Positions 1 through 10,408 are shown, counted from the first letter of the stretch. The stretch: 64,000 nt of DNA from JAQBQB01 sp963846925 (GCA_963846925.1 CAWJXW010000008.1:116647-180646), one strand, 5' to 3'. Numbers and translations: made by a program. Notes: generated by a model not told the origin, from the letters alone.

Positions 1-381
1 CGACAGCACCTGCGCGGCGGCGTCGTTTCGCGACTCGCGGTTGCGAAGGGATCGTCGCGCGGCGGCTTCGGCGCGGAGCGCGTCGCTCGGGTCGCCGGTT
101 TCGCGCGACCGTTGGAGGTAGAGACCGCCCAGCCGCGCCAAGTCCGTTGCGCCGGTGGGATCGCGGTCGGCTCGCTGTTTGTAGAACTCTATATCCAGGT
201 CGAGAACTTCGCTCTCGCTGAGCGGCGGCGCGGCGGCGGCGGCCGTGACCGCCCTCGGCGCGTGCCCGCTCGGCGAGCATCCAACCACCGCCGCGCCGGC
301 CACCGCCAGCGCGCCAAACGCGGCGCGGGCGATGACGAGCGGGCGAAACGAACGGACGAAGCGCGACGGAGGTCGTGTCAT
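1..381 (-). CDS. TPR-like lipoprotein, N-terminal part (cut by window edge)
   Basis: An open frame starts at the ATG at 379-381 and runs off the left edge, showing 127 codons. The N-terminus has arginines, then a hydrophobic stretch ending in a lipobox-like GAAVVGC with the cysteine near residue 35, so export and lipidation are likely. The visible mature part is helical, with a motif resembling a tetratricopeptide helix pair (LARLGGLYLQR). The start is only 5 bp downstream of the preceding DUF4331 stop, so it is the third gene of that operon. A TPR assignment from so short a piece is tentative; the reading frame itself is clear. Confidence 0.6.
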   Translation of the reverse strand, partial: MTRPPSRFVRSFRPLVIARAAFGALAVAGAAVVGCSPSGHAPRAVTAAAAAPPLSESEVLDLDIEFYKQRADRDPTGATDLARLGGLYLQRSRETGDPSDALRAEAAARRSLRNRESRNDAAAQVLS

Positions 382-386
382 GGCTC

Positions 387-965
387 TTACTTCGGGTTCG
401 CGAGGTACGGGAACGTCGTCTGGAACGTGCTGTGCGACCCGACGTCGTCCGTGCACAACGGAAGCGTGAACGGCTTGCAGACGAACTGTGTGGGGTCGAG
501 CAGGTCGCTGAAGATCGCGGTGAGACCGGCGTCGACGACGTCGTCGGTGAGCTTGCGGCCGCCCCACCCGTTCGCGAGCGCCCAACTCAGCCAGCCCGCC
601 GTCGTCGGCGCCTTGTCCGTCTGGACGATGAGCATGTCGGGCAGGAGCACGGACGCGAGCGTGTTCTGGAGCGTCGTCGCCTGCGGCCTGAACGCGGCGA
701 CGAATCCCTTCACGGTGCCGCCGAACGCGGCGGCGTCGCCGTCAGGACCGATCGATCCGTGGAACCCGTGATCCTTCTTGGCGAGGAACACCTCGCTCAC
801 CAGCGGGTTGCCGAGCCGCTGGACCTGGTTGAAGGTGCGGGTCGAGTTGGAGCTCGGACCCGTGGTGTCGCTGTCGTCGGAGCACGCGGCGCTCAGCGCG
901 AGCGCCGCCAGTGCGCCGGCCAGCGCCAGCACGCGGCCTCCGCTCCGGAGTGAATGCATGGACAT
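387..965 (-). CDS. DUF4331-related lipoprotein (second of a pair)
   Basis: A 192-residue exported protein. The signal peptide ends in a lipobox (LSAAC, cysteine near residue 28), followed by an acidic, Ser/Thr-rich linker. The body has features of the C-terminal half of DUF4331 proteins, such as QRLGNPLVSEVF and a GWGGRKLTDDVVD motif. The upstream gene carries the N-terminal DUF4331 half, so the domain appears split over two adjacent genes separated by 51 bp. The function of DUF4331 is not known; both proteins should act outside the cytoplasmic membrane. Reading on the minus strand with the TPR-like gene behind it, this is an operon. Confidence 0.65.
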   Translation of the reverse strand: MSMHSLRSGGRVLALAGALAALALSAACSDDSDTTGPSSNSTRTFNQVQRLGNPLVSEVFLAKKDHGFHGSIGPDGDAAAFGGTVKGFVAAFRPQATTLQNTLASVLLPDMLIVQTDKAPTTAGWLSWALANGWGGRKLTDDVVDAGLTAIFSDLLDPTQFVCKPFTLPLCTDDVGSHSTFQTTFPYLANPK

Positions 966-1016
966 TGTGATTCGCCTCTCTGATGCGGTGAGTGTATTGT
1001 CGTGAATTGGCGGCGG

Positions 1017-1751
1017 TCAGCGGCTGATCGTGCCCCAGATTCCGAGCTTCGCCGACCCACCGGCCGTGAGCATCGCGGTCGGCAGCTCGACGACGATCGA
1101 CAGCACGTTGAAGCCCTTGGTGAAGTCCACCGCCGCGGCGGCGCTGCGGAAAGAGCTCGCGGTCGCGGTGTCGGGAAGCGCCGACAGCGGTCCCGTCGAC
1201 GGCTTGCGGTCGGGGAGGATGCGGAAGAACTGCTCGAGATCGATGAAGAACGGTTCCTCGCGAGCGCCGGCGAACACCTGGATGCCGCTCGGCGATCCGA
1301 GTACCTGATTGACCGCGCCCGTGATCGACGGCGTCGCGTTGGCGATCTGGTTGTTCATCGCTCCGATCACTGGCGGCGCGACCGGGCCGCGGACTTCGAC
1401 CGTTTGGTTCGCGCCGGTGCCCTTGAAGACGATCTGGATGACTTTGTCTTCCTTGGCGTCGCCGGTGTTGTCGATCTTGAACTGGTACAGGAGATTCGGG
1501 TCGAACGAGGTGGACGGAGTTTGCGCCGGCGTGAGGAACGCCCAGCTGTTGAGCACGAGCGCGATCCGGTCGGGCGACGAACCGGGGAACGCGTAGACGT
1601 CGGTCATGTCCATCGCAGGGTTCAGCTCGACGAGCGGATTGTCCTGGTGGTCCGACGCGCGCGCGATGCCGATGCCGGTGCCGGCAAGGACCGCGACCGT
1701 TGCCACGGCTGCCGCCAGGCGTGCCCCTGGCGTGTGCAAGCGAAACCGCAT
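1017..1751 (-). CDS. DUF4331 family exported protein
   Basis: A 244-residue protein with an N-terminal signal peptide and then the family hallmark SDHQDNP...DMTDVYAFPG. DUF4331 proteins usually carry this Asp/His-rich start followed by beta-rich sequence. The start codon at 1749-1751 is supported by a perfect AGGAGG Shine-Dalgarno (plus-strand CCTCCT, 1757-1762) with 5 nt spacing. It heads the minus-strand operon DUF4331, DUF4331-like, TPR-like lipoprotein. No catalytic motif is visible and the role is unknown. Confidence 0.75.
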   Translation of the reverse strand: MRFRLHTPGARLAAAVATVAVLAGTGIGIARASDHQDNPLVELNPAMDMTDVYAFPGSSPDRIALVLNSWAFLTPAQTPSTSFDPNLLYQFKIDNTGDAKEDKVIQIVFKGTGANQTVEVRGPVAPPVIGAMNNQIANATPSITGAVNQVLGSPSGIQVFAGAREEPFFIDLEQFFRILPDRKPSTGPLSALPDTATASSFRSAAAAVDFTKGFNVLSIVVELPTAMLTAGGSAKLGIWGTISR

Positions 1752-2006
1752 GAAACCCTCCTATCGGGGGGAGTTGAGCCGGGGCGCGCGGCCGAGGTGC
1801 GACGGCCCCAAGCAGTGCACTCGGCCCTTGGGGCCAAGTGCGGAGGGTACGCCAGGCGCGCGAAATCGGATTTAGGAACAGCGACCCCCGGGTGGGCGCC
1901 GAGCCAACACGCGCCGGAGGTGACGGGTAGAGCGCGCCGGTGCATCTTGCAGGGGCCGGGACACACGGCGCGCCCCGCGTCGAGCCATCACGGACACGAG
2001 ACCGAT

Positions 2007-3146
2007 ATGAACCGACAGAGATTGAATACCCTCGCGGCGGCCGCGCTCATCTTCGCGCCGACGGTCGGGATCGCTCAGAGCACGATTCCGTCGCGGTTGA
2101 GCGACAAGGAGATCTGGCAGCTCAACGCCGACTTCTCCGAGGCCGAGCGGGTATTTCCGTTCCGACAACCTGCTGTCGAACGAGACGGGCTTTCAGGCGG
2201 TGATTCCGTATCTCCGCGGCGTCGATCAAACCGGGCGGCGTCTACCTCGGCGTCGGCCCCGAGCAGAACTTCACGTACATCGTGTCGCTGCAGCCGAAGA
2301 TGGCGATCATCTTCGACATCCGGCGCGGCAACATGATCGAGCACCTGATGTACAAGGCGCTGCTCGAGACCTCCGCGGATCGCGCCGATTTTCTGTCGAA
2401 GCTGTTCAGCCGGCCGCGCCCGTCCGGGCTCGACACGAGCTCGTCGCCGCAGCGGTTGTTCGAGGCGTACGTCGCGGCCGCGCCGGACACGATGCTCTAC
2501 AAGAAGAACTTGGCGGCGATCAAGTCGCACCTGGCTTCACGGGGCTTCGCGATGGGCGACAGCGACAGTCAAGTCGATCGAATACATCTACTCTCAGTTC
2601 TACGAGGCCGGCCCGCAGATCAACTACAACTTCTCGAGTGGCGGCGGCGGCGGATTCGGACGCGGCAACATGCCGACGTACGCCACGCTCCAGGTTGCCA
2701 CCGACACCGCGGGGAAGAACTGGGCGTACCTCGCCACGGAAGCGAATTACCGGTGGCTCAAGGATTTCGAGACGAAGAATCTGCTCGTGCCGGTCGTTGG
2801 CAACTTCGCCGGGCCGAAGGCGATCCGCGCCGTGGCGCAGTACCTCAAGGAGCATCACGCGGTCGTCGGAGCCTTCTACACGTCGAACGTCGAACAGTAT
2901 CTCTTTCAGCAGGATGACGAGTGGTCGCGCTTCTACAAGAACGTGGCCACGCTTCCCCTCGACTCGACCAGCACGTTCATCCGTTCGATCGGCGGCGGCT
3001 TCCGCGGCGGCTACAACACCGCGGCGCCCCAGATGCGCTACGGCGGCCGCCTTGCATCGGTCACGTCGGGAATTCAGGATCTGCTCAAGGCGTTCAACGA
3101 GGGCAAGATCCAGTGGTACGGGGACGTCATCTCAATGTCCAGGTGA
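2007..3146 (+). pseudogene. Secreted LIC_10091/methyltransferase-like protein broken by frameshifts
   Basis: A signal peptide (MNRQRLNTLAAAALIFAPTV) starts at 2007 and a continuous protein can be followed only by changing frame, near 2155, 2235 and 2565. The pieces read in order: FSEA then YFRSDNLLSNE, then YLGVGPEQNFTYIVSLQP, then SIEYIYSQFYEAGPQINYNF, and LVPVVGNFAGPKAIRAVAQY, ending at the TGA at 3144-3146. The order and spacing agree with the exported family often labelled putative LIC10091 methyltransferase. No intact product can be made as written. Either the gene is decaying or the assembly has several indels here; the intact codons between breaks favour errors or very recent decay. 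It lies alone on the plus strand upstream of trmFO. Confidence 0.7.
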
Positions 3147-3194
3147 AACAGGTCTCTGGTCACTGGTCTCAGGTCTCCGGGGAATAGCGAGAGC

Positions 3195-4556
3195 GTGAGC
3201 GAGATCCACATTGTCGGTGGCGGTCTGGCCGGGAGCGAGGCGGCTTGGCAGTTGGCCGAGCGCGGGCACGACGTCGTCGTGCACGAGATGCGCGGCGTGC
3301 GCGGAACTCCCGCGCACAAGACCGACCGGCTCGCCGAGCTCGTGTGCTCGAACACGTTCAAGAGCACCGAAACATCCAACGCGCACGGATTGCTCAAAGC
3401 GGAAATGCGCCTGCTCGGCTCCGTCGTGCTGTGGGCCGCGGATCAGGCGCGTGTGCCCGGCGGGACCGCGCTGGCCGTCGATCGTGACGTCTTCTCGTCC
3501 GCCGTCCACGAGCGCGTGACGTCGCATCCGCGAATCAACGTCGTGCGCGAAGAAGTCTCGGAGTTGCCGAGCCCCGGGATCGTCGCCACGGGTCCGCTCA
3601 CGTCCGACGCACTCGCCGAGGCAATCAGGTCGCGACTCGGCGTCGAGTCGCTCGCGTTCTACGACTCGATCGCGCCGATCGTCGCCCAGGAGTCGATCGA
3701 CGAGTCGCTCGTATTCCGTGCGTCGCGATACGGCAAGGAGACGATGGACGCCGGCGACGCCGAGGGCGGAGCGTATCTCAACTGTCCGCTCACGCGAGAG
3801 CAGTACGAGGCGTTCATCGACGCGATCATCGCGGCCGACCAGCACCATGGGCACGAATTCGACGAGGTGCCGTACTTCGAGGGATGCATGCCCGTCGAAG
3901 AGATGGCGCGGCGCGGGCGAGAGACGCTCCGCTTCGGCCCAATGAAGCCGGTCGGGCTGCGCGATCCGCGCACCGGCAGGGAGGCGTACGCCGTCGCACA
4001 ACTTCGCATGGAAGATCGCGGCGGACGCATGTGGAACATCGTCGGGTTCCAGACGCGGCTGCGCATTCCGGAGCAGCAACGCGTCTTCCGGATGCTCCCC
4101 GGCCTCGAGAACGCCGAGTTCCTGCGCTTCGGATCGATCCACCGAAACGCGTACGTCAACTCACCGGCGTCGCTCAGCGCGCATCTGTCGTTGCGTGACG
4201 ATCCGATGACGCTCTTCGCGGGACAACTGACCGGCGTCGAGGGCTACACCGAGAGCACCGCCACCGGACTCCTGGCGGCGATCAACCTCTCGCGTCTGCT
4301 GTCCGGCGACGCGCCGGTCCTGCCGCCGCCCACGACAATGATCGGCGCGCTGTATCGCTATCTCCGCGAGGCCGACCCGGCGCATTTCCAGCCGATGAAC
4401 GCGAACTTCGGGTTGCTCGACGATCTGTCGGAGCGCGTGAAGGACAAGCGCCTGAAGCGCGAGCGTTTCGCCGAGCGCGCGTTGGCGGCGATGGCCGAGT
4501 GGCGCGAATCGGTGACGCTCACGGCATTGGCGGCGCCGGAGCGGGCACCGGCGTGA
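3195..4556 (+). CDS. trmFO: Methylenetetrahydrofolate-tRNA-(uracil-5-)-methyltransferase TrmFO
   Basis: A 453-residue flavoprotein that makes 5-methyluridine at position 54 of tRNA using methylenetetrahydrofolate and FAD. The N-terminal dinucleotide fold is IHIVGGGLAGSEAA (residues 4-17), followed by the family signatures LAELVCSNTFKS and later MNANFGLL. The length matches the family norm. The start is the GTG at 3195, and the stop overlaps the GTG of xerC as GTGA, so the two are probably translationally coupled. The order trmFO-xerC-hslV-hslU is a known conserved arrangement in several bacterial phyla, which supports both this call and its neighbours. Confidence 0.96.
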   Translation: MSEIHIVGGGLAGSEAAWQLAERGHDVVVHEMRGVRGTPAHKTDRLAELVCSNTFKSTETSNAHGLLKAEMRLLGSVVLWAADQARVPGGTALAVDRDVFSSAVHERVTSHPRINVVREEVSELPSPGIVATGPLTSDALAEAIRSRLGVESLAFYDSIAPIVAQESIDESLVFRASRYGKETMDAGDAEGGAYLNCPLTREQYEAFIDAIIAADQHHGHEFDEVPYFEGCMPVEEMARRGRETLRFGPMKPVGLRDPRTGREAYAVAQLRMEDRGGRMWNIVGFQTRLRIPEQQRVFRMLPGLENAEFLRFGSIHRNAYVNSPASLSAHLSLRDDPMTLFAGQLTGVEGYTESTATGLLAAINLSRLLSGDAPVLPPPTTMIGALYRYLREADPAHFQPMNANFGLLDDLSERVKDKRLKRERFAERALAAMAEWRESVTLTALAAPERAPA

Positions 4557-5511
4557 CCGACGACGCCGGGAACAGCGACCCCCGTCAAATCGACGTCCGC
4601 GACTTTCTCGATCACCTGTCGAAAGAGCGCGACGTCTCGCCGAACACCGTCCGCGCCTACGAGCGCGACCTCACGGAGTTCGTGCGTTTCCTCGGCCGCT
4701 ACTACGCCGGGGGGCAGGGGGGGGCGACTGGACGTGGCAGGGTGTCGATCGGCTGGCGATGCGCGGATTCCTCGGCCACCTTGCGCGGCGCAACCTGTCG
4801 AAGCGTTCGATGGCGCGAACGCTGTCCGGCGTGCGCAGCTTCTACCGATACTTGCATCGCAGCGAGGTCGTGGACACGAACCCGGCGCGAGCCGTCGGAG
4901 CGCCGCGGCTCGAGAAATATCTGCCGGCGTATCTCGACCGCGCGCAGATCGATCTCCTGTTTCAGATGGCCGAAGTACGCGCGTGGGAGGGACGTTTCGT
5001 CGACGTGCGCAACCTCGCGATCCTCGAGCTGTTCTACTCTACGGGGATGCGCCTGTCGGAGCTTCAGGGATTGAGCCGCGGTGACCTCGACATGGTGACG
5101 CAGCAGGCGAAGGTGCGCGGCAAGGGGCGAAAGGAGCGCATCGTTCCCGTCGGAAATCACGCGATACTCGCGCTGCGGAACTACGAGGCGAAACGGGACG
5201 AGCTGTTGCGGTCGGTGGGTCGCCAAGGCGACCGGAGCGCGGTCTTTCTCTCGCGAAACGGGCGGCGCATCGGCGTGCGAGCCGTACAGAAGGTCGTGAC
5301 GGGCTTTCTCAAGCGAATCGACGAGGACGCCGGGCTGAGCGTTCACTCGCTGCGCCACACGTTCGCCACTCATCTGTTGGACGCCGGCGCCGATTTGCGG
5401 GCCGTGCAGGAGCTGCTGGGGCACGCATCCATTTCGACGACGCAGATTTACACCCACACGAGCGTCGAGCGGCTCAAGCAGGTCTACCAGAAGGCCCACC
5501 CGCGCGCGTGA
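4553..5511 (+). CDS. xerC: Tyrosine recombinase XerC (one frameshift)
   Basis: A site-specific recombinase acting at dif to resolve chromosome dimers. The N-terminal SAM-like domain (FLDHLSKERDVSPNTVRAYE) starts from the GTG at 4553, which overlaps the trmFO stop. The frame breaks in a G-rich run at about 4710-4727 and resumes as WTWQGVDRLAMRGFL. The catalytic domain is complete: arginine in TGMRLSELQG, HSLRHTFATHLL box, then LGHASISTTQIYTH with the tyrosine. The break lies in a homopolymer of an otherwise perfect housekeeping gene, so I take it as an assembly indel. It is not an integron integrase: the IntI-specific insertion between the last two boxes is absent and the context is housekeeping. 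Confidence 0.9.
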
Positions 5512-5564
5512 GGCCGCAGGGGCCGGGGGAAGAAGCCCTCGCCGCCCGCGCTAGGTTTCCTGAT

Positions 5565-6122
5565 ATGTCGAACGAGAAAGGCGGAACGCTCCCCACCATC
5601 CGCGCCACGACGATTCTGGCCGTGCGGCGGGGAGGGAAGGTCGCGATCGGTGGCGACGGCCAGGTGACGGTTGGGGAGACGGTCATGAAATCGCACGCGC
5701 AGAAGGTGCGCGTGCTCCACGGCGGCAAGGTGGTCGCCGGCTTCGCGGGAGCCGCGGCCGACGCCATGACGCTGTTCGAGAAGTTCGAGGAGAAGCTCGA
5801 GCGCTACCCCCTGAATCTGTCGCGCGCGGCGGTGGAGCTCGCCAAGGATTGGCGCAGTGACCGCGTCCTCCGCCGGCTCGAGGCGATGCTCATCATCGCC
5901 GACAAGGATCACGGCTTCATCGTCTCCGGCACCGGCGAGCTGATCGAGCCGGACGACGGGATCCTCGCCATCGGATCCGGCGGGTCGTACGCGCTCGCCG
6001 CCGCTCGCGCGCTCGCCGACGCCACGCAGCTCGATGCCGTGGACATCGTCAAGCGAGCCATGGGCATCGCGGGCGAGATCTGCATCTATACGAACACGAA
6101 CATTTCAGTTCTAGAAGCCTGA
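5565..6122 (+). CDS. hslV: ATP-dependent protease peptidase subunit HslV (ClpQ)
   Basis: The proteolytic chamber subunit of the HslVU protease, an N-terminal-threonine hydrolase. The motif ATTILAVRRGGKVAIGGDGQ contains the presumed active-site threonine, exposed after removal of a propeptide of about 15 residues if translation starts at the ATG at 5565. GSGGSYALAAARAL and the C-terminal TNTNISVLEA are typical. An upstream in-frame GTG at 5508 overlaps the xerC stop, but the extra residues look non-homologous, so ATG 5565 is preferred. hslU follows after 4 bp, and the two products form the complex. Confidence 0.95.
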   Translation: MSNEKGGTLPTIRATTILAVRRGGKVAIGGDGQVTVGETVMKSHAQKVRVLHGGKVVAGFAGAAADAMTLFEKFEEKLERYPLNLSRAAVELAKDWRSDRVLRRLEAMLIIADKDHGFIVSGTGELIEPDDGILAIGSGGSYALAAARALADATQLDAVDIVKRAMGIAGEICIYTNTNISVLEA

Positions 6123-6126
6123 GCCG

Positions 6127-7647
6127 ATGCCGTCCAGTCGTACGCAGCAGGCGCTCGCGCGCCTCGCCGACCTCACGCCGCGGCAGATCGCCGCGGAGCT
6201 GGATCGCTACATCGTCGGCCAGGCCGAGGCGAAGAAGGCCGTCGCGATCGCGCTGAGAAACCGATGGCGGCGCCAGCGCGCGCCCGACTCGATTCGCGAG
6301 GAGATCTCGCCGAACAACATCATCCTCATCGGTCCGACGGGCGTGGGGAAGACGGAGATCGCGCGGCGCCTGGCGAAGTTGGCCGGCGCGCCGTTCATCA
6401 AGGTCGAAGCGTCCAAGTTCACCGAGGTGGGCTACGTCGGCCGCGACGTCGAGTCGATGGTGCGCGACCTGGTCGAAAGCGCGATCGACATGGTGCGGAG
6501 CGAGCGCGAGTCCGAGGTGGAGGACCTCGGCCACGAGCGTGTGGACGAACGGCTGCTCGATCTCCTTCTCCCGCCGCCGGCCGCGCAGACGACGCCCGGT
6601 CAGCCGGGAGCGGCGGCTCCGCCGGGCGACGGCGCGCACGAAAAGCCCGAAGCGCCGCCGCGGCCGTCGCCGACTGCCTCCGACGACGACGCGCTCGGCG
6701 TCTTCCTGGTGTCGGGGCAGGGCACCGTTACCAAGGAAACCGTGGACGTCGCGCAGGAGCGCTACAAGCGGACGCGCGACAAGCTGCGGCAGCTGCTGCT
6801 CGACGGACGCCTCGAGGACCGCGAGGTCGAAGTGGAGGTGACGCCGCAGTCAGCGCCCATGTTCGACGTGCTCGCCTCGCAGGGTGCGCCGGAGGGGATG
6901 GACAATTTCGCCGACATGCTCAAGGAGATGTTGCCCAAGCGCAAGAAGAAACGCTCGGTCAAGGTCTCCGAGGCGCGGCGCATACTCTTCGAGCAGGAGC
7001 TGGAAAAGCTGATCGATTTGGAGGACGTGACCGCCGACGCGCTCGACCGCGTCGAAAAACTCGGCATCATCTTCCTCGACGAGATCGACAAGATCGCCGG
7101 CGAGCGGTCGCAGACGGGCGGTCCCGACGTCTCGCGCGAAGGCGTTCAGCGCGACCTGCTGCCGATCGTCGAAGGCTCCAACGTCCAGACGAAGTACGGC
7201 ATGGTGAAGACGGACCACGTGCTCTTCATCGCGGCCGGCGCGTTTCACGTCTCGAAGCCGAGCGATCTCATTCCGGAGCTGCAAGGCCGCTTTCCGATCC
7301 GGGTCGAGCTCAAGCCGCTCACCGAGAAGGACTTCGTGCGGATCATGACGGAGCCGGAGAACGCGCTGACGAAACAGTACGCCGCGCTCGTCGAGGCCGA
7401 GGGCGCGAAGCTGGACTTCACCGAGAGCGGAATCGCCGAGATCGCCCACATCGCCGCGATGGTGAACGAACGGATGGAGAACATCGGCGCCCGCCGCCTT
7501 CACACCGTGATGACGACGCTGCTCGAGGACGTGCTCTTCGAGCTTCCCGATCGCGGGAAGGAGGCGATCTTGGTGGACGGCAACGTCGTGCGCGAGCGTT
7601 TGAAGGCGATCGTGGAGGATGAGGACCTTCGGCGGTATATCCTCTAA
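6127..7647 (+). CDS. hslU: ATP-dependent protease ATPase subunit HslU (ClpY)
   Basis: The AAA+ unfoldase that feeds HslV. Walker A GPTGVGKT is at residues 69-76, the pore-loop motif GYVGRD at about 102-107, and Walker B IIFLDEIDKI near 313-322. The C-terminal sensor region GARRLHTVMTTLLEDVLFE and the extreme C-terminus RRYIL, which docks into HslV, are present. At 506 residues it is longer than the usual 440-470. The extra length is a proline- and alanine-rich insertion in the I-domain (about residues 150-200). The overlap-free 4-bp spacing to hslV implies co-transcription. Confidence 0.96.
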   Translation: MPSSRTQQALARLADLTPRQIAAELDRYIVGQAEAKKAVAIALRNRWRRQRAPDSIREEISPNNIILIGPTGVGKTEIARRLAKLAGAPFIKVEASKFTEVGYVGRDVESMVRDLVESAIDMVRSERESEVEDLGHERVDERLLDLLLPPPAAQTTPGQPGAAAPPGDGAHEKPEAPPRPSPTASDDDALGVFLVSGQGTVTKETVDVAQERYKRTRDKLRQLLLDGRLEDREVEVEVTPQSAPMFDVLASQGAPEGMDNFADMLKEMLPKRKKKRSVKVSEARRILFEQELEKLIDLEDVTADALDRVEKLGIIFLDEIDKIAGERSQTGGPDVSREGVQRDLLPIVEGSNVQTKYGMVKTDHVLFIAAGAFHVSKPSDLIPELQGRFPIRVELKPLTEKDFVRIMTEPENALTKQYAALVEAEGAKLDFTESGIAEIAHIAAMVNERMENIGARRLHTVMTTLLEDVLFELPDRGKEAILVDGNVVRERLKAIVEDEDLRRYIL

Positions 7648-7663
7648 CCATTATCTTGGTCCG

Positions 7664-8595
<932 letters not shown>

Positions 8596-8599
<4 letters not shown>

Positions 8600-9081
8600 G
8601 CGCGGCGGGCGATCTCGAGGGCGGCCGCGCCCCGGATTTCTCGGGGATCACCGACAGCGGGGAGACGCTCAAGCTCGCGTCCTTTCATGGACAGACGGTC
8701 GTCCTGTTCTTCTATCCCAAGGACGATACCCCTGGCTGAACGGTCGAGGCGTGTTCCTTTCGGGACACCCTCCCTCGGTTCGAGGGACTCGACGCAGTCG
8801 TGATCGGCGTGAGCCCTGACTCACCGAAATCACATCAGAAGTTCAAGAAGAAATTCGACCTTCCGTACACGCTGCTCGCCGACGTGGATCACGCGATCGC
8901 CGTCAAGTACGGCGCGTGGGGTGAAAAGTCGATGTTCGGGCGAAAGTACATGGGAATTCTGCGCACGACGTTCGTCATCGATCCCTCGGGCAAGGTCTCG
9001 AAGGTGTTCGAGAAGGTGCAGCCGGAAGGGCATGGAGAAGAGGTCGCCAAGTTCCTGGCGGTGGAAAAGGCGAGAACCTGA
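8596..9081 (+). CDS. bcp: Bcp/PrxQ peroxiredoxin with in-frame TGA at the peroxidatic Cys: candidate selenoprotein
   Basis: Read through a single TGA, the frame from the GTG at 8596 to the TGA at 9079-9081 gives a full-length 161-residue thioredoxin-fold peroxidase of the Bcp/PrxQ family. The internal TGA (8737-8739, codon 48) sits exactly where the family has its peroxidatic cysteine: the text reads DDTPG-stop-TVEACSFRD against the family DxTPGCTxEAC. The resolving cysteine five residues later is intact, and FFYPKDDTPG, VIGVSPDS and the C-terminal half are normal. A selenocysteine at this position is chemically sensible, and selenocysteine-containing peroxiredoxins such as PrxU are known. 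A strong hairpin follows the TGA. Alternatives are a nonsense mutation or a single C-to-A error. Without readthrough only a dead 47-residue peptide would result. Confidence 0.72.
8746..8772 (+). promoter_or_regulatory. Candidate bacterial SECIS hairpin
   Basis: Six to seven nucleotides after the in-frame TGA, an imperfect hairpin forms: GAGG (8746-8749) pairs with CCTC (8769-8772), one C bulges at 8750, and GTGTTCC (8751-8757) pairs with GGGACAC (8762-8768, one G-T pair). The loop is TTTC. Position inside the reading frame and distance from the TGA fit bacterial SECIS elements. The loop lacks the G that the E. coli SelB prefers, so this is a candidate only. Confidence 0.45.
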
Positions 9082-9082
9082 C

Positions 9083-9695
9083 CTACGGCGCGTGCGCTCC
9101 CCGGGCGTTGCGCTCCAACCGAAGCACGAGATGCCGCCGAACGTCGCTCCACTCCGGCGCGATGATGCTGTACTGATGCGTATCCCTCGCCGTCCCGTCT
9201 CGGCGGGCCATGTGGTGGCGCAGCACTCCGTCTTTCTTCGCGCCGAGGCGCTCGATCGCCCGCTGGGACGCGAAGTTGAAGTTGTCGGTGCGCAGGCCGA
9301 CGACCGCGCATTTGAGCGACTCGAATGCATGCGTCGAGCAGGAGCAGCTTGCACGTCGTGTTCACGTGCGTGCGCTGAAATCGCGCCGCGTACCACGTCC
9401 AACCAATCTCCACGCGATCGATCGGCGCGACGATGTCGTGGTAGCGCGTGCTGCCGATGATCCCGCCGCTCGCCGCGTCGCGCACGGCCCACGCCAGCAT
9501 GTGGCCGTCGCGCTGGCCGGCGAGCGCGTTGTCGATGTACGCGGCAACCTGGTCGGGCGCGGGGACCGACGTGTACCAGATCTCCCACAGATTTCCGTCG
9601 GCCGCCGCGGTGGCCAGACCCGCACGATGGTCCTGCGTGAGCGGCTCGAGACGAATGCCGTTGCCTTCGAGGACGACTGGGCGGGGATGGATCAC
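9083..9695 (-). CDS. GNAT acetyltransferase, RimJ/RimL-like (one frameshift)
   Basis: From the GTG at 9695 the protein begins with LEGNGIRLEPLTQDHRAGL and continues through DRVEIGWTWYAARFQRTHVN to TCKLLLLD. The frame then slips by one base at about 9330 (GCATGCATTC) and resumes as AFESLKCAVVGLRTDNFNF, RAIERLGAKKDGVLRHH and QYSIIAPEWSDV, ending at the TAG at 9083-9085. These are the usual elements of N-acetyltransferases acting on small molecules or protein N-termini. The start overlaps the stop of the ankyrin gene as GTGA. The substrate cannot be predicted. Confidence 0.75.
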
Positions 9696-10408
9696 GTTGC
9701 GAGGTGTGCGATGACGGCGAGCGCCGCGCCGCGCGCGCGTTGAGCGACGGTTTTTCCTCGGCCGTCCTTGTCGGACGTTCGCGCGCCGTGCTCGATGAGC
9801 AAGCGGATGATCGCCGTTTGCTGTACCTTCGCCTCGGGAGTACCGCTTCCACTCTTCCCGGTCGTCTGAACGGCAAGGTGCAGCGGCGTCGAGCCGGCGT
9901 CGTTGTTCAGGCGAGGATTCGCGCCGCGCTCCAGCAGCGCGTGCACCGCCTCCGCACAGCGAGTTCGTACGGCGACATGCAGCGGTGCGACGCCGCCGGC
10001 GGCCAGGCAATTGGGATCGGCACCCGCGTCGATCAACAGCTCGATCGTCGCCGCCTGACGCTTCGGATTCCACGGCTGTCCGCCGGGCGCGCCCGCGGCC
10101 GCCGCGTGCAGAGGCTCGGCGCCGCGTCGGTTCTTCGCCCGCACCTCCGCGCCGAGCTTGAGCAGCTGTTTGCAGATCTCGGTCCGGTACGCGGCCGCCG
10201 CGAAGTGCAACGCGGTGTCGCCCGAATAGACGTATCGCGCTGCCTCGGGAACGAACCATCGCCGCGCGTCCTCCCGGCTCGCGCCGACGACGATCGCGCC
10301 TCGCGCCAGTTCGGGCGACGTGCGGAGCGTGCGCGAGACGGTCGCGGTCTCACCCCGCGCGATGGCGCGGAACAGGTTCGCGAGCGCCGCTGTCCGATCG
10401 TTGCTCAC
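9692..10408 (-). CDS. Ankyrin-repeat protein
   Basis: About 238 residues from the GTG at 10408, which overlaps the VOC stop in GTGA. Ankyrin repeats are visible as TALHFAAAAYRTEICKQLL, GAEPLHAAAAG, VAPLHVAVRTRCAEAVHALL and STPLHLAVQTTG. No catalytic domain or signal peptide is seen, so a cytoplasmic protein-binding role is the most that can be said. An upstream in-frame start at 10540 would overlap the VOC gene completely and is unlikely. Gene order VOC, ankyrin, GNAT with stop-start overlaps indicates one operon. Confidence 0.8.
   Translation of the reverse strand: MSNDRTAALANLFRAIARGETATVSRTLRTSPELARGAIVVGASREDARRWFVPEAARYVYSGDTALHFAAAAYRTEICKQLLKLGAEVRAKNRRGAEPLHAAAAGAPGGQPWNPKRQAATIELLIDAGADPNCLAAGGVAPLHVAVRTRCAEAVHALLERGANPRLNNDAGSTPLHLAVQTTGKSGSGTPEAKVQQTAIIRLLIEHGARTSDKDGRGKTVAQRARGAALAVIAHLAT

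Noticed and set aside
4553..5511. Tyrosine recombinase as the integron integrase
   Set aside because: It is a standard XerC in the trmFO-hslVU context, lacks the IntI-specific insertion, and lies 36 kb from the attC sites on the wrong side for the array orientation.
8740..8780. Ribosomal frameshift instead of selenocysteine in the peroxiredoxin
   Set aside because: The frame is the same before and after the TGA, so only readthrough is needed; no slippery heptamer is present.
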